10,000 bases of DNA from Kiritimatiellota bacterium. GTDB lineage: Bacteria > Verrucomicrobiota > Kiritimatiellia > JAAZAB01. Both the position numbers and the translations under genes were made by a program. The notes beneath the pieces are model-generated. The model saw only the letters and a program-made list of their open reading frames with translations. It did not search any database and was not told the origin of the DNA. Shown here in pieces: positions 7,332-10,000 of this stretch (positions are counted from its first letter, which is position 1; each line of letters begins with the position of its first letter). The stretch is taken from contig VSJD01000168.1 of the NCBI GenBank assembly GCA_008636095.1, positions 1 to 10,000 of the forward strand. Direction: 5' to 3'.

Positions 7332-7338
7332 CCTCCTT
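7332..7338 (-). promoter_or_regulatory. Strong Shine-Dalgarno AAGGAGG with unusually long spacing
   Basis: Minus-strand AAGGAGG is a full match to the consensus but lies 13 nt from the ATG at 7318, further than the usual 5-9. A second ATG (7331) abuts it directly and opens an 8-codon out-of-frame reading frame (MKKRNVKG, 7331-7305) that overlaps the true start codon. Confidence 0.6.
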
Positions 7339-7350
7339 TGCCAGGAAAGC

Positions 7351-7368
7351 CCTGCGGCTTGCCGCAGG
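7351..7368. repeat. Hairpin CCTGCGGC TT GCCGCAGG
   Basis: A perfect 8-bp GC-rich stem with a 2-nt loop lies 12 nt upstream of the strong Shine-Dalgarno. On the minus strand it is followed by GCTTTCC rather than a T-run, so it is not a standard intrinsic terminator. It could be an mRNA stabilising structure, a leader element, or a short dispersed palindromic repeat. Confidence 0.65.
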
Positions 7369-7542
7369 AAACTTCACTTTATCCTTAATCCATGGCGCGA
7401 AGATAGCGCTCTTTGATATAAATCCCATTTTCGGCATGGAAAAGTTATCCAAAAGTTAATTTTAGCTCTTTCCATGGGTCAATAATACATGCATTTTTAG
7501 AAATTAGGAGAGAGGGGGCTAAATCGAAAAGCTGACGATTGA

Positions 7543-8388
7543 CTACAAATAACTTTTTATACCAACACTGATATCGCTAAACCTGAAACCAGGAAGCACC
7601 TCAAAAATCCTGTGATTATCAAATATCAGATCAAAATATCTTTCATTGTCACGCGGCACATGCCTAATTTCATAGCCCAAATTCAATAAACTGCCTATGA
7701 GATGCGCCGTTTCAATAAGTGACTTGGGTTGCCCCGTGGCCACATTTAAAACACCCTTATATTTTAAAGGCAAAATTTCTTTAATCAGCCGGCATAAATC
7801 ATCAATGCTGACATAATCCCTCATGGATTGGCCGGTCCCATGAATATATACGCGCCGCTCGCTTTTGATAGTTGCCACCATTTGTCCAATAACGCTTTTA
7901 TCGCGTGGCGAATAACCGAATACGCCCGGAATCCGCAGGATTGTGGCCGGATAATCCAGATTACCTGAGGCACCAAGCATCCATTCGCAATCGAATTTAC
8001 TCAAACCATACCATGTGTCGGGGTTAATGATTGTATTTTCCGTGATAGGCAATATAGAGTTTTTACCATATACATCAACCGAGCTAAGATAAATAATTGA
8101 ACTGATGCTGATCTGTTTTGCGTTATCAATAAAATTTTTAACCATGCTTATGTTTTTTATGAATGAGCCGAATGAATTTTCAACGGATCTGTTAATTGAG
8201 GGCAAAAAAATCACTCTATAATTGCTTCCCTTGAGGGATTTAAACAAACCAGCGACAGCGTCGGCGTCCAGGAAATCACAATCTTTCGATGAAACAGCAA
8301 TGACATTGTCTTTGCTGTGGCATTTTAAGTAGTGGAGTAAATATTCTCCAATATAACCGTCTTGACCTATGATAATTACTTCAGGCAC
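7543..8388 (-). CDS. NAD(P)-dependent nucleotide-sugar epimerase/reductase (extended SDR)
   Basis: 281 residues, within the range of dTDP-4-dehydrorhamnose reductase-like and short epimerase-like SDRs. The Rossmann motif is GQDGYIG at 8-14. The catalytic serine region is SSVDVYG at 102-108 and the active-site YxxxK is YGLSK at 127-131. ILRIPGVFGYSPRDK (150-164) and RDYVSIDDLCRLI (190-202) are the usual substrate and C-terminal segments of extended SDRs, and LNVATGQ follows at 214-220. All catalytic residues are therefore present. By family it reduces or epimerises a keto-sugar nucleotide. The start is GTG 8388, placed by the Rossmann motif; only a weak AAAGAG (8396-8401) precedes it. It begins 25 bp after the methyltransferase stop and ends the first gene group. 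The coding sequence looks AT-rich. Substrate unknown. Confidence 0.9.
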   Translation of the reverse strand: MPEVIIIGQDGYIGEYLLHYLKCHSKDNVIAVSSKDCDFLDADAVAGLFKSLKGSNYRVIFLPSINRSVENSFGSFIKNISMVKNFIDNAKQISISSIIYLSSVDVYGKNSILPITENTIINPDTWYGLSKFDCEWMLGASGNLDYPATILRIPGVFGYSPRDKSVIGQMVATIKSERRVYIHGTGQSMRDYVSIDDLCRLIKEILPLKYKGVLNVATGQPKSLIETAHLIGSLLNLGYEIRHVPRDNERYFDLIFDNHRIFEVLPGFRFSDISVGIKSYL

Positions 8389-8413
8389 GGCTCAGCTCTT
8401 TCTTCGAGGCGGA

Positions 8414-9067
8414 TCAACTAAATGTCCAATAATAGTCACCGGTATAACCGACCTCTTTGAAAAGGTCTTTCCAGTCATTAACATGCATTGCTGTTAAACA
8501 TGTTACCACCCATTTAAAGTGACGTTCACGTTCCTCGTCATTTCGCCAGGCATCCACCACAATAAAGGCATTTAAACGAGAGACGCGCTGTATTTCACGT
8601 ATTGCCTGCTTACATTTATCTAACGGCAGATTGTGAACCGTGTTGATTGCGGTAACAAGATCAAAAGACTTGTTCGGGAAGGGTAATGTTTTGGTGTTTC
8701 CAACTTTTATATACGGTTTAACGTCCGCCATAGCATTTTCATAAGCATACTCTGAAATATCAATCCCGGCGATTGTAGCCTGCGGCATCAACAGTTTAAA
8801 GTCATGCAGCATAAATCCCTTACCACAGCCGACATCCAATATGGAGGCGTTTTCAGAAAGTTTATAGTAGTCTCGAAGATAACTAACCGTTTCCGTCCAG
8901 AAGCGCGGATGATAATAATACCCGCCATAGCCATGCCTTCTATCCCCATCAAAATAATCCTTCCCGAATTTGCGCGCAATTTCAAGGTCAAGATTGTTGA
9001 CTGTTGCCCGGGTTTCAACAGGTTTATTGGAGCGAGGATAAAATTTAATCAAATTTACTTCAGCCAT
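8414..9067 (-). CDS. Class I SAM-dependent methyltransferase
   Basis: 217 residues from the preferred ATG at 9067 (residue numbers below count from the longer GTG 9076 form, 220 aa). Motif I is ILDVGCGKG at 79-87, with GIDIS (104-108) as the acidic motif II region and FDLVTAINTVHNL (138-150) as motif IV, followed by an LNAFIVVDAW strand. Ahead of the fold is an aromatic, glycine-rich N-terminal block, YFDGDRRHGYGGYYYHPRFW at 41-60, which I associate with a methyltransferase subgroup in surface-glycan loci (recall, unverified). The likely role is methylation of a sugar or its precursor; O-, N- and C-methylation cannot be told apart. AAGGTGG lies 5 nt before ATG 9067 and contains the competing GTG, so 9067 is the better start. 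The gene follows the E1-beta stop almost directly and precedes the SDR. Confidence 0.88.
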   Translation of the reverse strand: MAEVNLIKFYPRSNKPVETRATVNNLDLEIARKFGKDYFDGDRRHGYGGYYYHPRFWTETVSYLRDYYKLSENASILDVGCGKGFMLHDFKLLMPQATIAGIDISEYAYENAMADVKPYIKVGNTKTLPFPNKSFDLVTAINTVHNLPLDKCKQAIREIQRVSRLNAFIVVDAWRNDEERERHFKWVVTCLTAMHVNDWKDLFKEVGYTGDYYWTFS

Positions 9068-9072
9068 GTCGT

Positions 9073-9079
9073 CCACCTT
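9073..9079 (-). promoter_or_regulatory. Ribosome binding site deciding the methyltransferase start
   Basis: Minus-strand AAGGTGG lies 5 nt before ATG 9067. The GTG inside it (9076) gives a reading frame three codons longer but would have no Shine-Dalgarno of its own, since only the previous gene's end precedes it. Confidence 0.6.
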
Positions 9080-9082
9080 GAA

Positions 9083-10000
9083 TCAGAATGGTCCCTTAAA
9101 CTCTTTATTAGGTATATCAAGAGGATGTTTTTGAACAATCCCCAATTCTTCTTCCGTCTTTTTGGCTTTACCGAGCATGATGAGCGAAGCATTAATGATA
9201 TGTATTGCGCGAGGATAGTAATATTTGGTTAACCCCGGACTGCTAGGCGATGGCAAATCAGGCAGTGTAATACGGATGGGCGCGCTTTTAAGATGGTCAT
9301 AGGCTTCCTCCACGGCCAGCGCCGTTATTTCGGCGGCAAATCCGAGCGTATGCCACGCCGTATCAGCCACCACCAAATGGCCTGTTTTCCTGATTGATTC
9401 TAAAATTAGGTTCTTATCTAACGGGCGCAATGAGCGCACGTCAATAACCTCGGCATCAACCCCGATCTTTTCTAGAATCTTAGCTGCGTATAAAGCTTCT
9501 AACACCATATATGAGGTAGCTACTATGGTAACATCGGAACCGGTCCGAGCCAGACGCGCCTTGCCCAGAGGCACGCGGTATAAATCTTTTGGTACCGGTC
9601 CGAAAACGTTATGTAGCCAGCGATGTTCAAGGAAAATCACCGGATTGTTGTCTTCAACCGCAGAAATAAAGAGTCCTTTTGCATCATATGGCGTTACCGG
9701 CATAACAACTTTTAAGCCGGGCACATGAGCAAACATAGCTTGCAAGCTTTGGGCATGCTGGGGCCCCTGCCCCCAGCCACGGCCGATAAACATTCTGATG
9801 ACCAACGGCATAGACGATTGCCCGCCAAACATATAATGCCAGTTGGCTGCTTGATTCATGATTTGTTCAAACGCTAAAATTGCAAATTCAATCCGATGAT
9901 GCGCCATAATCGGGCGCATTCCTACAAGCGCTGAACCGATCGCAACTCCGGTCATGCCATTTTCGGATGTGGGCATGTCCATAACTCTTAATTTCCCGTA
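9083..10000 (-). CDS. Thiamine-diphosphate-dependent E1 beta / transketolase-like subunit, 5' end missing
   Basis: The frame is open to the window edge, giving 305 visible residues. The six codons before the internal ATG 9982 (YGKLRV) continue the family pattern, so 9982 is not the real start and perhaps 30-50 N-terminal residues are missing. Numbering from ATG 9982: MPTSENGMTGVAIGSALVGM (3-22) carries the glutamate (E7) that activates thiamine diphosphate in E1 beta proteins. GPQHAQSLQAMFAHVPGL (73-90) contains the family's active-site histidine (H76), followed by KVVMP. The C-terminal transketolase domain shows GSDVTIVATSYMVLEAL and AEVIDVRSLRPLDKN (177-191). These are hallmarks of pyruvate/2-oxoacid dehydrogenase E1 beta. 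The tail at about 254-299 looks longer and more charged than in standard E1 beta. E1 beta works with an alpha subunit, probably encoded just upstream, outside the window. In a glycan locus it may make a two-carbon or acyl donor rather than acetyl-CoA (inference). Confidence 0.9.
   Translation of the reverse strand, partial: YGKLRVMDMPTSENGMTGVAIGSALVGMRPIMAHHRIEFAILAFEQIMNQAANWHYMFGGQSSMPLVIRMFIGRGWGQGPQHAQSLQAMFAHVPGLKVVMPVTPYDAKGLFISAVEDNNPVIFLEHRWLHNVFGPVPKDLYRVPLGKARLARTGSDVTIVATSYMVLEALYAAKILEKIGVDAEVIDVRSLRPLDKNLILESIRKTGHLVVADTAWHTLGFAAEITALAVEEAYDHLKSAPIRITLPDLPSPSSPGLTKYYYPRAIHIINASLIMLGKAKKTEEELGIVQKHPLDIPNKEFKGPF

Larger units (their letters stand above)
7319..7542. other. 224-bp intergenic spacer upstream of the TIGR04372 gene
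   Basis: There is no gene of credible length. On the minus strand it holds the SDR gene's downstream end, an 8-bp imperfectly placed inverted repeat (CATGGAAA 7435-7442 with TTTCCATG 7469-7476), the hairpin 7351-7368 and a strong Shine-Dalgarno at 7332-7338. This is the likeliest place for a promoter driving the second gene group, but I could not pick a convincing -35/-10 pair. Confidence 0.6.

Noticed and set aside
7443..7492. Possible sigma70 promoter on the minus strand (TTGACC as -35, TTAACT about 17 nt later)
   Set aside because: The -10 candidate matches TATAAT at only 3 of 6 positions; too weak to annotate.
9074..9076. GTG as methyltransferase start
   Set aside because: The GTG lies within the AAGGTGG ribosome-binding site that is well placed for ATG 9067, and nothing resembling a Shine-Dalgarno precedes it.
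9980..9982. ATG as start of the E1 beta-like gene
   Set aside because: The frame continues upstream to the window edge with residues fitting the family (YGKLRV before MDMPTSE), so the true start is outside the window.

Overview
This window is a one-strand (minus) stretch of a surface-polysaccharide (O-antigen or capsule type) biosynthesis locus. All eight genes with recognisable products read from high to low coordinate, and both end genes are cut by the window edge. A Wzx-type flippase and a Wzy-type polymerase together point to Wzx/Wzy-dependent glycan assembly, so most likely a Gram-negative (diderm) bacterium. The lineage cannot be fixed from the sequence. Base composition is moderate and uneven. 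The intergenic CACGAAA and CACGGAT repeats resemble ones I recall from genomes of uncultured or environmental bacteria, which is memory and not a search result. I saw no tRNA, rRNA, CRISPR array, transposase or integrase.

Layout in transcription order. (1) 10000 to 7543: a transketolase-like/E1-beta thiamine-diphosphate enzyme subunit (5' end outside the window), a class I SAM methyltransferase and an extended SDR nucleotide-sugar epimerase/reductase, tightly packed. This looks like a module that makes or modifies a sugar. (2) A 224-bp spacer with a GC-rich hairpin and a strong Shine-Dalgarno sequence. (3) 7318 to 3242: a TIGR04372-type glycosyltransferase, the Wzx-like flippase and a GT-B-like putative transferase resembling CDP-glycerol glycerophosphotransferase or capsule enzymes. 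(4) A 322-bp spacer with short 9-nt-period repeats in both orientations and two strong GC-rich hairpins. (5) 2919 to 1: the Wzy-like polymerase, a GT4 glycosyltransferase and the N-terminus of a second SDR epimerase/dehydratase.

Working model (inference): the SDR, methyltransferase and thiamine-diphosphate enzymes build or decorate an unusual activated sugar. The glycosyltransferases assemble a lipid-linked repeat unit, Wzx flips it across the inner membrane and Wzy polymerises it in the periplasm. The points most worth a second look are the E1-like thiamine enzyme inside a glycan locus, the two poorly characterised transferases, and the repeat-filled spacer upstream of the polymerase.
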